A stretch of 64,000 bases of DNA from Curvibacter microcysteis. GTDB lineage: Bacteria; Pseudomonadota; Gammaproteobacteria; Burkholderiales; Burkholderiaceae_C. Location of the stretch: NCBI RefSeq assembly GCF_028649435.1, contig NZ_JAQSIN010000005.1; one strand, 5' to 3'. The translations under genes were made by a program, and so were the position numbers. The first letter of the stretch is position 1. Each line of letters opens with the position of its first letter. Of this stretch, positions 44,000 through 52,611 are shown piece after piece. Under the pieces are notes generated by a model. That model ran no database searches. It saw only the letters and a program-made list of their open reading frames with translations, and was not told the DNA's origin.

Positions 44000-44905
44000 A
44001 TGTTGACCTTTCAGCAAATCATTCTGAAGCTGCAGTCCTACTGGGACGCCCAGGGCTGCGCGTTGTTGCAGCCCTATGACATGGAAGTCGGGGCAGGGAC
44101 CTCGCACACCGCCACCTTCTTGCGCGCCCTGGGCCCGGAGCCCTGGAAGGCCGCCTACGTGCAGCCCAGCCGCCGTCCCAAGGACGGCCGTTACGGCGAA
44201 AACCCCAACCGCCTGCAGCATTACTACCAGTACCAAGTGGTGCTCAAGCCCGCGCCCAGCAACATCCTGGAGCTGTACCTGGGCAGCCTCGAAGCCCTGG
44301 GCTTTGATCTCAAGAAGAACGACATCCGCTTCGTCGAAGACGACTGGGAGAACCCCACCCTGGGCGCCTGGGGCCTGGGCTGGGAAGTCTGGCTCAACGG
44401 CATGGAAGTGACGCAGTTCACTTACTTCCAGCAAGTGGGTGGCATCGATTGCAAGCCCATCACCGGTGAAATCACCTACGGCCTGGAGCGCTTGGCCATG
44501 TACCTGCAGGGCGTGGACAACGTCTACAACCTCAAGTGGACCGACACCCTGAGCTACGGCGACGTCTATCACCAGAACGAAGTCGAGCAGTCGACCTACA
44601 ACTTCGAGCACAGTGACGCCGACTTCCTGTTCACCGCCTTCAGCGCGCACGAAAAGCAGGCCAAGTACCTGATCGAGCAGCAGCTCGCCCTGCCGGCCTA
44701 TGAGCAAGTGCTCAAGGCCGCCCACACCTTCAACCTGCTGGATGCGCGTGGCGCCATCTCGGTCACCGAGCGCGCCGCCTACATCGGCCGCATCCGCAAC
44801 CTGGCCCGCGCCGTGGCCCAAGCCTATTACGAGAGCCGCGAGCGCCTGGGCTTCCCCATGGCCCCGCGCGAATGGGTTGACCAAATGACGAAGAAGACCG
44901 CCTGA
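44000..44905 (+). CDS. glyQ: Glycyl-tRNA synthetase alpha subunit
   Basis: Catalytic alpha subunit of the tetrameric bacterial glycyl-tRNA synthetase. 301 residues. Class II motifs are visible: GTSHTATFLRALGP, the YVQPSRRPKDGRYGENPNR segment and the C-terminal TYGLERLAMYLQGV (motif 3). I start at MLTFQQ (44000), the family's N-terminus. An in-frame ATG at 43922 would add 26 residues but is not conserved as far as I know. glyS follows after 30 nt. Confidence 0.97.
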   Translation: MLTFQQIILKLQSYWDAQGCALLQPYDMEVGAGTSHTATFLRALGPEPWKAAYVQPSRRPKDGRYGENPNRLQHYYQYQVVLKPAPSNILELYLGSLEALGFDLKKNDIRFVEDDWENPTLGAWGLGWEVWLNGMEVTQFTYFQQVGGIDCKPITGEITYGLERLAMYLQGVDNVYNLKWTDTLSYGDVYHQNEVEQSTYNFEHSDADFLFTAFSAHEKQAKYLIEQQLALPAYEQVLKAAHTFNLLDARGAISVTERAAYIGRIRNLARAVAQAYYESRERLGFPMAPREWVDQMTKKTA

Positions 44906-44935
44906 GCGCGCCCGGACGAAGCGAAAGAACCCGAC

Positions 44936-47056
44936 ATGAGCCACCAAAACCTTCTCGTTGAACTGTTTGTCGAAGAACTCCCGCCCAAGGCTTTGAAGAA
45001 GCTGGGCGAGGCCTTTGCCAACGTGCTGGCCGAGCAACTCAAGGCCCAGGGCCTGAGCAGCGCCGACAGCGTGGTCACCGCCTACGCCTCGCCGCGCCGC
45101 CTGGCCGCCCACATCACCCAGGTCGCGCCCCAAGCGGCTGACCGTGCCGTGCAGCAAAAGCTCATGCCGGTGAGCGTGGGCCTGGACGCCGCTGGCAACG
45201 CCACGCCGGCCCTGCTCAAAAAGCTGGCCGCACTGGGCGCCGACGCCTCGGCCGTGGCCGGCCTCAAGCGCGCCCCCGATGGCAAGGCCGAAGCCTTGTT
45301 CTACGACAGCGTGGTGCCTGGCGCCGCGCTGCAAGCCGGGCTGCAAAAAGCGCTGGAAGAGTCGCTGGCCAAGCTGCCCATCCCCAAGGTCATGACCTAC
45401 CAGCTCGAAGCCGATTGCGAGCTGCCGGGCTGGACCAGCGTCCACTTTGTGCGCCCCGCGCACGGCCTGGTGGCCCTGCATGGCAGCAGCGTGGTGCCGC
45501 TCAAGGTGTTGGGCCTGACGGCAGGCAACACCACCCAGGGCCACCGCTTTGAAGCCGCCAAGCCGGTGGTCACCCTGGCCCACGCCGATGACTACGCTGA
45601 GACCCTGCGCCGCGACGGTGCCGTGATCGCCAGCTTTGCCGAGCGCCGCGCCGAGATCGCGCGCCAGTTGGCCGAGCGGGCCGCCCAGATCGGTGGCGGC
45701 GTGCGCCCCATTGAAGACGAGGCCTTGCTCGATGAGGTGACGGCCCTGGTCGAACGCCCCAATGTGCTGGTCTGCGCCTTCGAAACCCAGTTCCTGGACG
45801 TGCCGCAGGAGTGCCTGATCCTCACGATGAAGGCCAACCAGAAGTACTTCCCCCTGCTCGACGCGGCCGGCAAGCTGACCCACCAGTTCCTGGTGGTCAG
45901 CAACATCAGCCCCGACGACGCCAGCGCGGTGATTGGCGGCAACGAGCGCGTGGTGCGCCCGCGCCTGGCCGACGCCAAGTTCTTCTTCGACCAAGACCGC
46001 AAAAAGACCTTGGCTTCGCGCGTTGAAGGCCTGGGCAAAGTGGTTTATCACAACAAGCTGGGCACCCAGGGCGAGCGCGTCGAACGCGTGCGCCACATCG
46101 CCCGCGCCATTGCCGCTCAGCTGGGCGACGCCACCCTGGTCGAACAAGCCGACCTGGCCGCCCAACTGGCCAAGACCGACCTGGTGACCGACATGGTGGG
46201 CGAGTTCCCCGAGCTGCAAGGCACCATGGGCCGCTACTACGCGCTCAACGATGGGCTGCCCGAAGCCGTGGCCGACGCCATCGAAGACCACTACAAGCCC
46301 CGTTTTGCTGGCGACAGCCTGCCCCGCGGCACGGTGGGCCTGGTGGTGGCCCTGGCCGACAAGCTCGAAACCCTGACCGGCATGTTCGGCATTGGCAACC
46401 TGCCCACCGGCGACAAAGACCCGTTTGCCCTGCGCCGCCACGCCCTGGGCGTGGTGCGCATGTTGATCGACCAACAACTGCCGCTGTCGCTGTCGGCCCT
46501 GTTGAGCAGCGCCGTGCCCGCATTCGGCGACAAGATCACCGACGCCACCCCGGCCCTGGCCGACTTCATCTACGACCGCCTGGCCGGTGGCCTGCGCGAG
46601 CAGGGCTTCAGCGCCCAGGAAGTCGACGCCGTGCTGGCCCTGCGCCCGCAGCGCCTGTCCGACGTGGCCCAGCGCCTGGAGGCGGTGCGCGCCTTCGCGG
46701 CCCTGCCCGAAGCCGCCGCCCTGGCGGCCGCCAACAAGCGCGTCAGCAACATCCTCAAGAAGGCGGGCGAAGTCGACGCCCACGTCAGCCCCGTGCTGCT
46801 CAAGGAGCCGGCCGAGCAAGCGCTCTATGCCGCGCTGCAAGCCACCGTGCCGGGGGCCAACCAGCAGTTCGAGGCCGGTGACTACACCGCCTCGCTGCAG
46901 GCTTTGGCCGCGCTGCGCGCGCCGGTCGACGCCTTCTTTGACGGCGTGATGGTGAACGCCGAAGAGACCGACCTGCGCTTGAACCGCCAGGGCCTGCTCA
47001 AGACCCTGCACGAGGCCATGAACCGCGTGGCCGATCTGGCCCGCCTGGCCAGCTAA
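44936..47056 (+). CDS. glyS: Glycyl-tRNA synthetase beta subunit
   Basis: The tRNA-binding partner of GlyQ. 706 residues, normal for the family. It begins NLLVELFVEELPPKALKKL, contains the conserved DQDRKKTLASRVEGLGKVVYHNKLG region and ends in the anticodon-binding-like domain (ALQALAALRAPVDAFFDGVMVN). It is the second gene of a long plus-strand run: glyQ, glyS, gmhB, plsC, YgjP-like. Confidence 0.97.
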   Translation: MSHQNLLVELFVEELPPKALKKLGEAFANVLAEQLKAQGLSSADSVVTAYASPRRLAAHITQVAPQAADRAVQQKLMPVSVGLDAAGNATPALLKKLAALGADASAVAGLKRAPDGKAEALFYDSVVPGAALQAGLQKALEESLAKLPIPKVMTYQLEADCELPGWTSVHFVRPAHGLVALHGSSVVPLKVLGLTAGNTTQGHRFEAAKPVVTLAHADDYAETLRRDGAVIASFAERRAEIARQLAERAAQIGGGVRPIEDEALLDEVTALVERPNVLVCAFETQFLDVPQECLILTMKANQKYFPLLDAAGKLTHQFLVVSNISPDDASAVIGGNERVVRPRLADAKFFFDQDRKKTLASRVEGLGKVVYHNKLGTQGERVERVRHIARAIAAQLGDATLVEQADLAAQLAKTDLVTDMVGEFPELQGTMGRYYALNDGLPEAVADAIEDHYKPRFAGDSLPRGTVGLVVALADKLETLTGMFGIGNLPTGDKDPFALRRHALGVVRMLIDQQLPLSLSALLSSAVPAFGDKITDATPALADFIYDRLAGGLREQGFSAQEVDAVLALRPQRLSDVAQRLEAVRAFAALPEAAALAAANKRVSNILKKAGEVDAHVSPVLLKEPAEQALYAALQATVPGANQQFEAGDYTASLQALAALRAPVDAFFDGVMVNAEETDLRLNRQGLLKTLHEAMNRVADLARLAS

Positions 47057-47081
47057 GTCCCACCGACCTCAGGAGCCTGCT

Positions 47082-47654
47082 ATGAAACTCGTCATTCTTG
47101 ACCGCGACGGCACGATCAACGAAAGCAGTGACGACTTCGTGAAGAGCCCTGAGGAATGGCTGCCCCTGCCGGGCGTGCTGGAGGCGATTGCCCGCCTCAA
47201 CCATGGCGGCTTCCAGGTCGTGGTGGTGTCCAACCAGGGCGGTCTGGGCCGGGGCTTGTTTGACATGGCCCAGGTCAATGCCATGCACGCCAAGATGCAC
47301 AAACTGCTGGCGGCAGCCGGTGGTCGTGTGGAGGCGGTGTTCTTCTGTCCCCACGGGCCCGAAGAGGAATGCCGCTGCCGCATGCCCTTGCCCGGCCTGT
47401 TCGAGCAAATTGGCGAGCGTTATGGCATCAGCCTCCAGGGCGTGCCCATGGCGGGCGACAGCTTGCGCGATTTGCAGGCCGGTCACGCGGCGGGCTGTGA
47501 GCCCCACCTGGTGCTGACCGGCTTGGGTGCCGAGTGGCGCGACCGTTCCCTGCCCGACACCTTTCCGCCCGGCACCCGGGTGCACGCCGATGTGGGCGCG
47601 TTTGCCGACCACATCCTGGCGCGCGAGGCCCAGCGCCAGGCCCAATTGGCCTGA
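47082..47654 (+). CDS. gmhB: D-glycero-beta-D-manno-heptose 1,7-bisphosphate 7-phosphatase
   Basis: HAD-family phosphatase of LPS heptose synthesis. 190 residues. HAD motif I is LDRDGTIN (Asp7 nucleophile, Asp9 acid/base), motif II VVVSNQGGLGRG, the zinc-binding loop CPHGPEEECRC, and motif IV MAGDSLRDLQAG. The residue following CRCR is Met where members I recall have Lys (CRKPxPG); an Arg immediately before may compensate. AGGAG precedes the ATG. It lies between glyS and plsC, an arrangement common in this family of bacteria. Confidence 0.92.
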   Translation: MKLVILDRDGTINESSDDFVKSPEEWLPLPGVLEAIARLNHGGFQVVVVSNQGGLGRGLFDMAQVNAMHAKMHKLLAAAGGRVEAVFFCPHGPEEECRCRMPLPGLFEQIGERYGISLQGVPMAGDSLRDLQAGHAAGCEPHLVLTGLGAEWRDRSLPDTFPPGTRVHADVGAFADHILAREAQRQAQLA

Positions 47655-47708
47655 CCCGGCGCTTGCCGTGGCCCTGTTTGTTTGAGTTTCCTCTCCGAGA
47701 AAGTCCCC

Positions 47709-48470
47709 ATGTCCTTGTTGCGCTCCATCTTGCATGCCTTGTGGATGCTGGTCACTGTCATGCCCTGGGCCCTGATCATGCTGGTGGCCTCGATCTGGCG
47801 CCGCGGCAAGCCGCTGTGGTGGATGGCGGTGCGCTGGCTGCGCTGGGCCACCGATGGCGCCCGCGTCATCCTGGGCATCCAGGTCAAGGTCATTGGCCGT
47901 GAGAACCTGCCCGTGGGCGAGACCGCGCCGGCCATTTTGCTGGTCAAGCACCAGTCCACTTTTGAGACCTTCTTGATGCCCACGCTGATGCCGCACCCGC
48001 TGGCCTATGTGTTCAAGAAAGAGCTGCTGTACGTGCCGTTTTTTGGCTGGGCCATGGGTCGCCTGGACATGATCCACATTGACCGCAGCCAGCGCGCCCA
48101 GGCCTTCAACAAGGTGGTGGCCCAGGGCAAACGCCTGCTGGCCCAGGGCATCTGGATCATCATGTTCCCCGAAGGCACGCGCATTCCGCGCGGGCAAAAA
48201 GGCCAGTACAAGAGCGGCGGCACCCGACTGGCCATCGAGACCGGCGCGCCCGTGATCCCCGTCGCCGTGACCTCGGCCAAGTGCTGGCCCCGCAAGGCCT
48301 TCATCAAGCGTCCGGGCCTGGTCGAGGTGTCGATTGGCAAGCCCATTCCCAGCCAAGGCCGTCAGCCCGATGAGCTGATGCGCGAGGTCGAGGCCTGGAT
48401 CGAGGCCGAAATGCGCCGCCTCGACCCCGAGGCCTACGCCAGCCCGGCAGCCTCTTCGACCTCCTCCTGA
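47709..48470 (+). CDS. plsC: 1-acyl-sn-glycerol-3-phosphate acyltransferase
   Basis: Makes phosphatidic acid from lysophosphatidic acid at the inner membrane. 253 residues: one or two N-terminal membrane helices (6-31), then the acyltransferase motif I as HQSTFE (His81 to Glu86, an H-x4-E variant of the usual H-x4-D), motif III FPEGTR (154-159) and motif IV VIPVAV. The ATG at 47709 is preferred over the upstream TTG at 47682. It is in the glyQS-gmhB gene run. Confidence 0.93.
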   Translation: MSLLRSILHALWMLVTVMPWALIMLVASIWRRGKPLWWMAVRWLRWATDGARVILGIQVKVIGRENLPVGETAPAILLVKHQSTFETFLMPTLMPHPLAYVFKKELLYVPFFGWAMGRLDMIHIDRSQRAQAFNKVVAQGKRLLAQGIWIIMFPEGTRIPRGQKGQYKSGGTRLAIETGAPVIPVAVTSAKCWPRKAFIKRPGLVEVSIGKPIPSQGRQPDELMREVEAWIEAEMRRLDPEAYASPAASSTSS

Positions 48471-48496
48471 GGGCGAGCACTCTGCCGGTTTTCGCC

Positions 48497-49540
48497 ATGC
48501 ACCGACTGCTGCAGTTCACGCTGGACTTGTTCGAGCGGGAGCGCGCGCCAGCGGCGGCCCCCACCCCCCTGCCTCAGCCCACACCTGCGCCGCGTCCGCG
48601 TCGCGCGGCACCCCCGAAGCGCCGCGCCAGCACGCCGCTGCCGCAGGCTTTGGGCGAGGACTTGTTTGCCGTCGCTGCACCGGCAGGCCCCACCGCGCCC
48701 AGCCCGGTCAAGTCGCCACGCAGGCCGACAGGGGCCGCGCCGGCCGAGCCTTTGGCTGAGGTGATTGCGCCCATGGCCTTCCAGCACCCGCAGGCCAACC
48801 GGGCCCTGCGCTTGCAGGACAGCACCGTGGCCTACCTGTTCAAGCGCGCGCGTCGGCGCAGCATCGGTTTTGTCGTCGGGCCCGATGGCCTGGTGGTCAG
48901 CGCCCCGCGCTGGGTGACGCTGGCCGAGGTCGACACCGCTTTGCTGAGCAAAAGCGCCTGGATCCTGCGCAAGCTGGGTGAGGCCCGCGAACGCCAGCAG
49001 CGCCAAGCGGCAGCCCAGGTGCGCTGGACCGATGGCGCGGAGCTGCCCTTTTTGGGCGAGCCCATGCGCCTGACCCTGTCCCCGGGCCAGTCCCCCGGCG
49101 GCCAGTTGCAGGTGCTGGCCCCCGAGCAGGCCCAGGCCGAGGGCGTGGCCCGCCTGCTGCTGTTGGGCTTGCCCCCGCAGGCCGCGGAGAGCCAGGTCCG
49201 CGATGCGGTGCAGGCCTGCCTGATGCGCGAGGCCAAGGCCTTGTTCATCCAGCGCCTGGACCACTTCGCGCCGCAGTTGGGCGTGCAGTGGAAGAAGCTG
49301 GCGCTCAGCAACGCTGGCACGCGCTGGGGCAGCGCGCGCATCGATGGCAGCATCCGCCTCAATTGGCGCCTGATCCATTTCAGCCTGCCCGTGATCGACT
49401 ATGTGGTCGCGCACGAGCTGGCCCACCTGCGCGTGATGGACCACAGCCCGCGCTTTTGGGACACCGTGGCCTCGGTGCTGCCCGACTACGCTGAACGCCG
49501 GGGTCAGCTGCGCCACGTGGCCTTGCCGCACTGGGATTGA
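48497..49540 (+). CDS. YgjP-type zinc metallopeptidase (DUF45) with proline-rich N-terminal extension
   Basis: A 347-residue protein. The C-terminal half matches YgjP/SprT-like metallopeptidases: the segment RWGSARIDGSIRLNWRLIHF, then the zinc motif VVAHELAHLRVMDHSPRFW (HExxH plus the downstream His). The first 90 residues are an Ala/Pro/Arg-rich, probably disordered extension not typical of the family. The middle part (about 95-170) is the usual beta-rich region starting at KRARRRSIGFVV. Cytoplasmic; substrate unknown. It follows plsC by 26 nt. Confidence 0.87.
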   Translation: MHRLLQFTLDLFERERAPAAAPTPLPQPTPAPRPRRAAPPKRRASTPLPQALGEDLFAVAAPAGPTAPSPVKSPRRPTGAAPAEPLAEVIAPMAFQHPQANRALRLQDSTVAYLFKRARRRSIGFVVGPDGLVVSAPRWVTLAEVDTALLSKSAWILRKLGEARERQQRQAAAQVRWTDGAELPFLGEPMRLTLSPGQSPGGQLQVLAPEQAQAEGVARLLLLGLPPQAAESQVRDAVQACLMREAKALFIQRLDHFAPQLGVQWKKLALSNAGTRWGSARIDGSIRLNWRLIHFSLPVIDYVVAHELAHLRVMDHSPRFWDTVASVLPDYAERRGQLRHVALPHWD

Positions 49541-49707
49541 GTCTGCGGCTGGCGCGGCTGGTCTGCCATGATTTCGCGGCTTCTGCACCTCCCTCCAGCG
49601 GCGTCCAGCGCCAGCGCTGAGTGCCACCTTGCCGCACAATGCCAGTCCGTCCCGGGGCCGTCCCCGGGGATCCTTCGTCCACGCAAACGCGACCACCAAG
49701 GCGTTCC

Positions 49708-50073
49708 ATGATCCACGGCCTGGCCACCCTTTTTCTGCTGCAGCTGCTGGGCGAGGCCCTGGTGTTTGCCCTGCACCTGCCGGTGCCTGGGCCCTTGTTG
49801 GGCATGGTGCTGTTGGCGGCCTTTCTGGTCTGGCGCGGTCATGTGCCCGAGGGGCTGGGCCAAGCCGCGGGCGGCCTGCTGCAAAACCTGATGCTCTTGT
49901 TCATTCCCGCCGTGACCGGCGTCATGATGCATTGGGGGCGGGTGGCCCAGGAATGGCAGCCCTTCCTGGTGGCCTGCGTCGCAGGCGTGGCCATCACCTT
50001 GCTGGTCACGGCCTTCACCTTGCGCTGGCTGCTGCGCCGCAGTGGCACGGCGCTGGACGAGGAGCTGGCATGA
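49708..50073 (+). CDS. CidA/LrgA-family membrane protein
   Basis: A 121-residue holin-like inner-membrane protein with four hydrophobic helices (about 4-24, 28-45, 60-80, 85-108). The family signature is LPVPGPLLGMVLL, followed by LLFIPAVTGVM. I start at the ATG at 49708; the open frame above it is not membrane-like. It overlaps the lrgB gene by ATGA, the standard lrgAB pairing. Such pairs influence murein hydrolase activity or export small metabolites such as pyruvate. Confidence 0.92.
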   Translation: MIHGLATLFLLQLLGEALVFALHLPVPGPLLGMVLLAAFLVWRGHVPEGLGQAAGGLLQNLMLLFIPAVTGVMMHWGRVAQEWQPFLVACVAGVAITLLVTAFTLRWLLRRSGTALDEELA

Positions 50074-50804
50074 ACCCTTCCGGCCTGTTTGAAGTCTGGG
50101 TGTTTTTGGGCCGCTCGCCGCTGCTCTGGCTGGGCCTGACCTTGCTGGCCTACCTGGGCGCGCTGGCGCTTTACCGGCGCTCGGGCTACCTGCCTTTTTT
50201 GATCCCGGTGCTGACGGCCACCAGCTTCACCATCGCGGTGCTTTGGCTCACCGACACGCCTTACCCCACTTACTTTGAGGGGGCCAAGTTCGTTCACTTC
50301 TTGATCGGCCCGGCCACGGTGGCGCTGGCGGTGCCCTTGTACAGGCAATGGGCGCTGTTGCGGCGCATCTGGCGCCCGGTGTTGTTGGCCTTGCTGGTGG
50401 GCTCGTTGACGGCCATGGTGTCGGCCTGGGGCATCGCCTGGGCCCTGGGCGGCAGCCGTGAGACCTGGATGTCCTTGATGCCCAAGTCGGCCACCATGCC
50501 GATTGCCATGGCCCTGGCCGAGCAGGCCGGCGGCCTGCCTTCGCTGGCGGCGGTGGCGGTGGCCGTGACGGGCATTGCCGGCGCCATCATGGCCCGGCCC
50601 TTGTTGAACTGGGCCGGCATCCGAGAGCCCGCCGTGCGCGGCTTTGCGGTCGGCTTGTCGGCCCATGCCATCGGCACGGCACGGGCCCTGCAGGTGCATG
50701 AAACCGCAGGTGCTTTTTCGGCCCTGGCCATGGCTTTGAACGGCGTGGCCACGGCCTTGCTGATGCCGCTGCTGCTGGCCGTGATGCGCGCCTTCGGCGG
50801 CTGA
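50070..50804 (+). CDS. LrgB-family membrane protein
   Basis: The 244-residue partner of the upstream LrgA-like protein, with about eight hydrophobic segments. The family signature is FLIGPATVALAVPLYRQ, followed by MSLMPKSATMPIAMALAEQ and GFAVGLSAHAIGTARAL. It starts within the ATGA overlap at 50070-50073, so translation is coupled. There is no adjacent LytTR/LysR regulator of the kind that controls lrgAB or cidAB elsewhere. Confidence 0.93.
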   Translation: MNPSGLFEVWVFLGRSPLLWLGLTLLAYLGALALYRRSGYLPFLIPVLTATSFTIAVLWLTDTPYPTYFEGAKFVHFLIGPATVALAVPLYRQWALLRRIWRPVLLALLVGSLTAMVSAWGIAWALGGSRETWMSLMPKSATMPIAMALAEQAGGLPSLAAVAVAVTGIAGAIMARPLLNWAGIREPAVRGFAVGLSAHAIGTARALQVHETAGAFSALAMALNGVATALLMPLLLAVMRAFGG

Positions 50805-50835
50805 TGACGGTGTTTTCCAAACCCAAGAGGATGCA

Positions 50836-51750
50836 ATGAACATGATTTCCAGGGCTTTCCCGGGCGCGCCGCGCCACCCCCTGTGGTGCCGTGCCCTGGT
50901 GCTGGCAGCAGGGCTGGTCTTGGGCGCTTGTGCGAGCCCGACGCCCCCTGAGCGGGCACCAGCGTCCCGCCCGGCCTGGAGTCAGGCGGGCATCGCTGCC
51001 GTCTTGGCCCAGAGCGACCGCAGCGAGGCGGACCGCGCACAGGATGCGCGCCGCCATGCCGCTGACTGGTTGGCTTTTGTGGGAGTGGGCCCGGGCATGC
51101 AGGTGCTGGACCTGGCCGCCGGCAGCGGTTACAGCAGCGAACTGCTGGCCCGCGCCGTGGGCCCCAGCGGTCGGGTTTTTGGCCAGAGCACGCCGCCGGT
51201 GAGCAGCCTGTTTGTGGCCGGGCCCGGTGTGGCGCCGCCCCAGCCGCCTGGCCCGGTGGCCGCGTTCACGGCAGGTCCGTCTCCGGCGGCCGTGCCCCGC
51301 CCGCGTTCGGCCGACTGGTTGCGTGCGCGCAGCCAGTACGCCGGCCTGAGCCAGCTCGAACCGGTCGAGCGTCCGTTTGAAGAACCGGTGCCCCCCGCGC
51401 TGGCCGCAGGCGGGCTGGACATCGTGACCCTGATGTTCAACTACCACGACCTGGGGCACTTGGGGGTGGACCGCGCCCGCATGAACCGCGCGGTGTTCGC
51501 CGGCTTGCGCCCGGGTGGGGTGTACGTGCTGGCCGACCACGCGGGCCGCCCGGGCACGGGCATCAGCGAGTCGCGCACGCTGCACCGCATTGAAGAAGCC
51601 TTCTTGCGCCAGGAGGTGGAGGCGGCAGGCTTTCAGTGGCTGGCGCGCTCGGACCTGTACGCCAACCCGGCCGATCCCCGCGACCAGCGCAGCCCCGAGC
51701 CGCCGCAGCAGCCCGACGGTTTTTTGCTCAAGTTCATCAAACCCTGGTGA
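50836..51750 (+). CDS. Predicted SAM-dependent methyltransferase-fold protein with lipoprotein signal
   Basis: 304 residues. The N-terminus has a basic segment and a hydrophobic stretch ending in a lipobox-like VLGAC (Cys32), then ASP. The rest is a class I methyltransferase fold of the COG4798 type: motif I VLDLAAGSGYSSELLA, FNYHDLGHLGVDRARMN and RPGGVYVLADHAGRPGTG, ending EEAFLRQEVEAAGFQW and DGFLLKF. Export would separate the enzyme from cytoplasmic SAM, so it may bind another ligand, or the leader may be a membrane anchor. An AGAGG site precedes the ATG. It follows lrgB by 31 nt. Confidence 0.8.
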   Translation: MNMISRAFPGAPRHPLWCRALVLAAGLVLGACASPTPPERAPASRPAWSQAGIAAVLAQSDRSEADRAQDARRHAADWLAFVGVGPGMQVLDLAAGSGYSSELLARAVGPSGRVFGQSTPPVSSLFVAGPGVAPPQPPGPVAAFTAGPSPAAVPRPRSADWLRARSQYAGLSQLEPVERPFEEPVPPALAAGGLDIVTLMFNYHDLGHLGVDRARMNRAVFAGLRPGGVYVLADHAGRPGTGISESRTLHRIEEAFLRQEVEAAGFQWLARSDLYANPADPRDQRSPEPPQQPDGFLLKFIKPW

Positions 51751-51753
51751 GGG

Positions 51754-51779
51754 GCAACGGGGCCTGCTGGCCCCGTTGC
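51754..51779. terminator. Perfect 11 bp hairpin between the methyltransferase-like gene and the convergent SDR gene
   Basis: GCAACGGGGCC-tgct-GGCCCCGTTGC starts 3 nt after the stop codon, with the convergent SDR gene stop 11 nt beyond it. It has no U tract; probably a bidirectional transcription end. Confidence 0.6.
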
Positions 51780-51789
51780 TCAGGCTGGC

Positions 51790-52563
51790 TCAGCCCCGGG
51801 CGTGGGTCACGCCACCATCGACGGTCAGGGTCGAGCCCACCACGTAGTCGCCCGCGCGCGAGGCCAGGAAGATGGCCGCGCCGGCCATGTCCTCGGGCTC
51901 GCCAATGCGGTGGGCAGGGATGCGGGCCGACACGGCTTCGCCGTGGTCGCGCGCGTCGCGGTTCATCTCGGAGGCAAAGGCCCCCGGGGCGATGGCGCTG
52001 ACCACGATGTTGTCCTCGATCAGGCGCAGCGCCATGCGCCGCGTCAGGTGGATCAGACCGGACTTGCTGGCCGCGTACGAGTAGGTTTCCATCGGGTTCA
52101 CGGAGATGCCGTCGATCGAGGCGATGTTGATCACCTTGGCCGGGCGCGTCGCGGCGGCGCGGCGCAGTTGGGGCACCAGGGTTTGGGTCAGGAAGAAGGG
52201 GGCTTTGAGGTTCAGGTCCACCACCTTGTCCCAGCCGCTCTCGGGGAAGTCGTCAAAGGGGGCGCCCCAGGCGGCGCCGGCGTTGTTGACCAGGATGTCC
52301 AGCGATTCTTCGTGCTGTGCGTAGGCGGCGGCCAGGGCTTGGGCGCCCGCCAGGGTGGACACGTCGCCCGGCAGGGACACGCAGTGCCCGTGCTGTGACA
52401 GCTCGGCGGCGGTGGCGTCGCAGGCGGCGGCCTTGCGCGCCGAGATGTAGACGCGCGCGCCCTGGGCGATGAAGCCTTCGGCGATCATGCGGCCAATGCC
52501 GCGCGAACCGCCGGTGATGAGCGCGGTGCGGCCTTGCAAAGAAAAGAGTTGGCGGGTGTCCAT
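51790..52563 (-). CDS. SDR-family oxidoreductase
   Basis: A 257-residue classical short-chain dehydrogenase/reductase: cofactor motif TGGSRGIG (16-25), NNAG in LDILVNNAGAAWG, catalytic Ser in INIASIDG and YSYAASKS (Tyr-x-x-x-Lys), and closing VDGGVTHARG. It resembles RhlG/3-oxoacyl-reductase-like members; the substrate is not determinable. It lies 48 nt after the nitronate monooxygenase gene on the same strand, probably one operon. Confidence 0.9.
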   Translation of the reverse strand: MDTRQLFSLQGRTALITGGSRGIGRMIAEGFIAQGARVYISARKAAACDATAAELSQHGHCVSLPGDVSTLAGAQALAAAYAQHEESLDILVNNAGAAWGAPFDDFPESGWDKVVDLNLKAPFFLTQTLVPQLRRAAATRPAKVINIASIDGISVNPMETYSYAASKSGLIHLTRRMALRLIEDNIVVSAIAPGAFASEMNRDARDHGEAVSARIPAHRIGEPEDMAGAAIFLASRAGDYVVGSTLTVDGGVTHARG

Positions 52564-52611
52564 GGGGCAGGTCTCCTGGTTTTGTTTTGGAAGGGGGAAG
52601 GCGGCTGCAGC

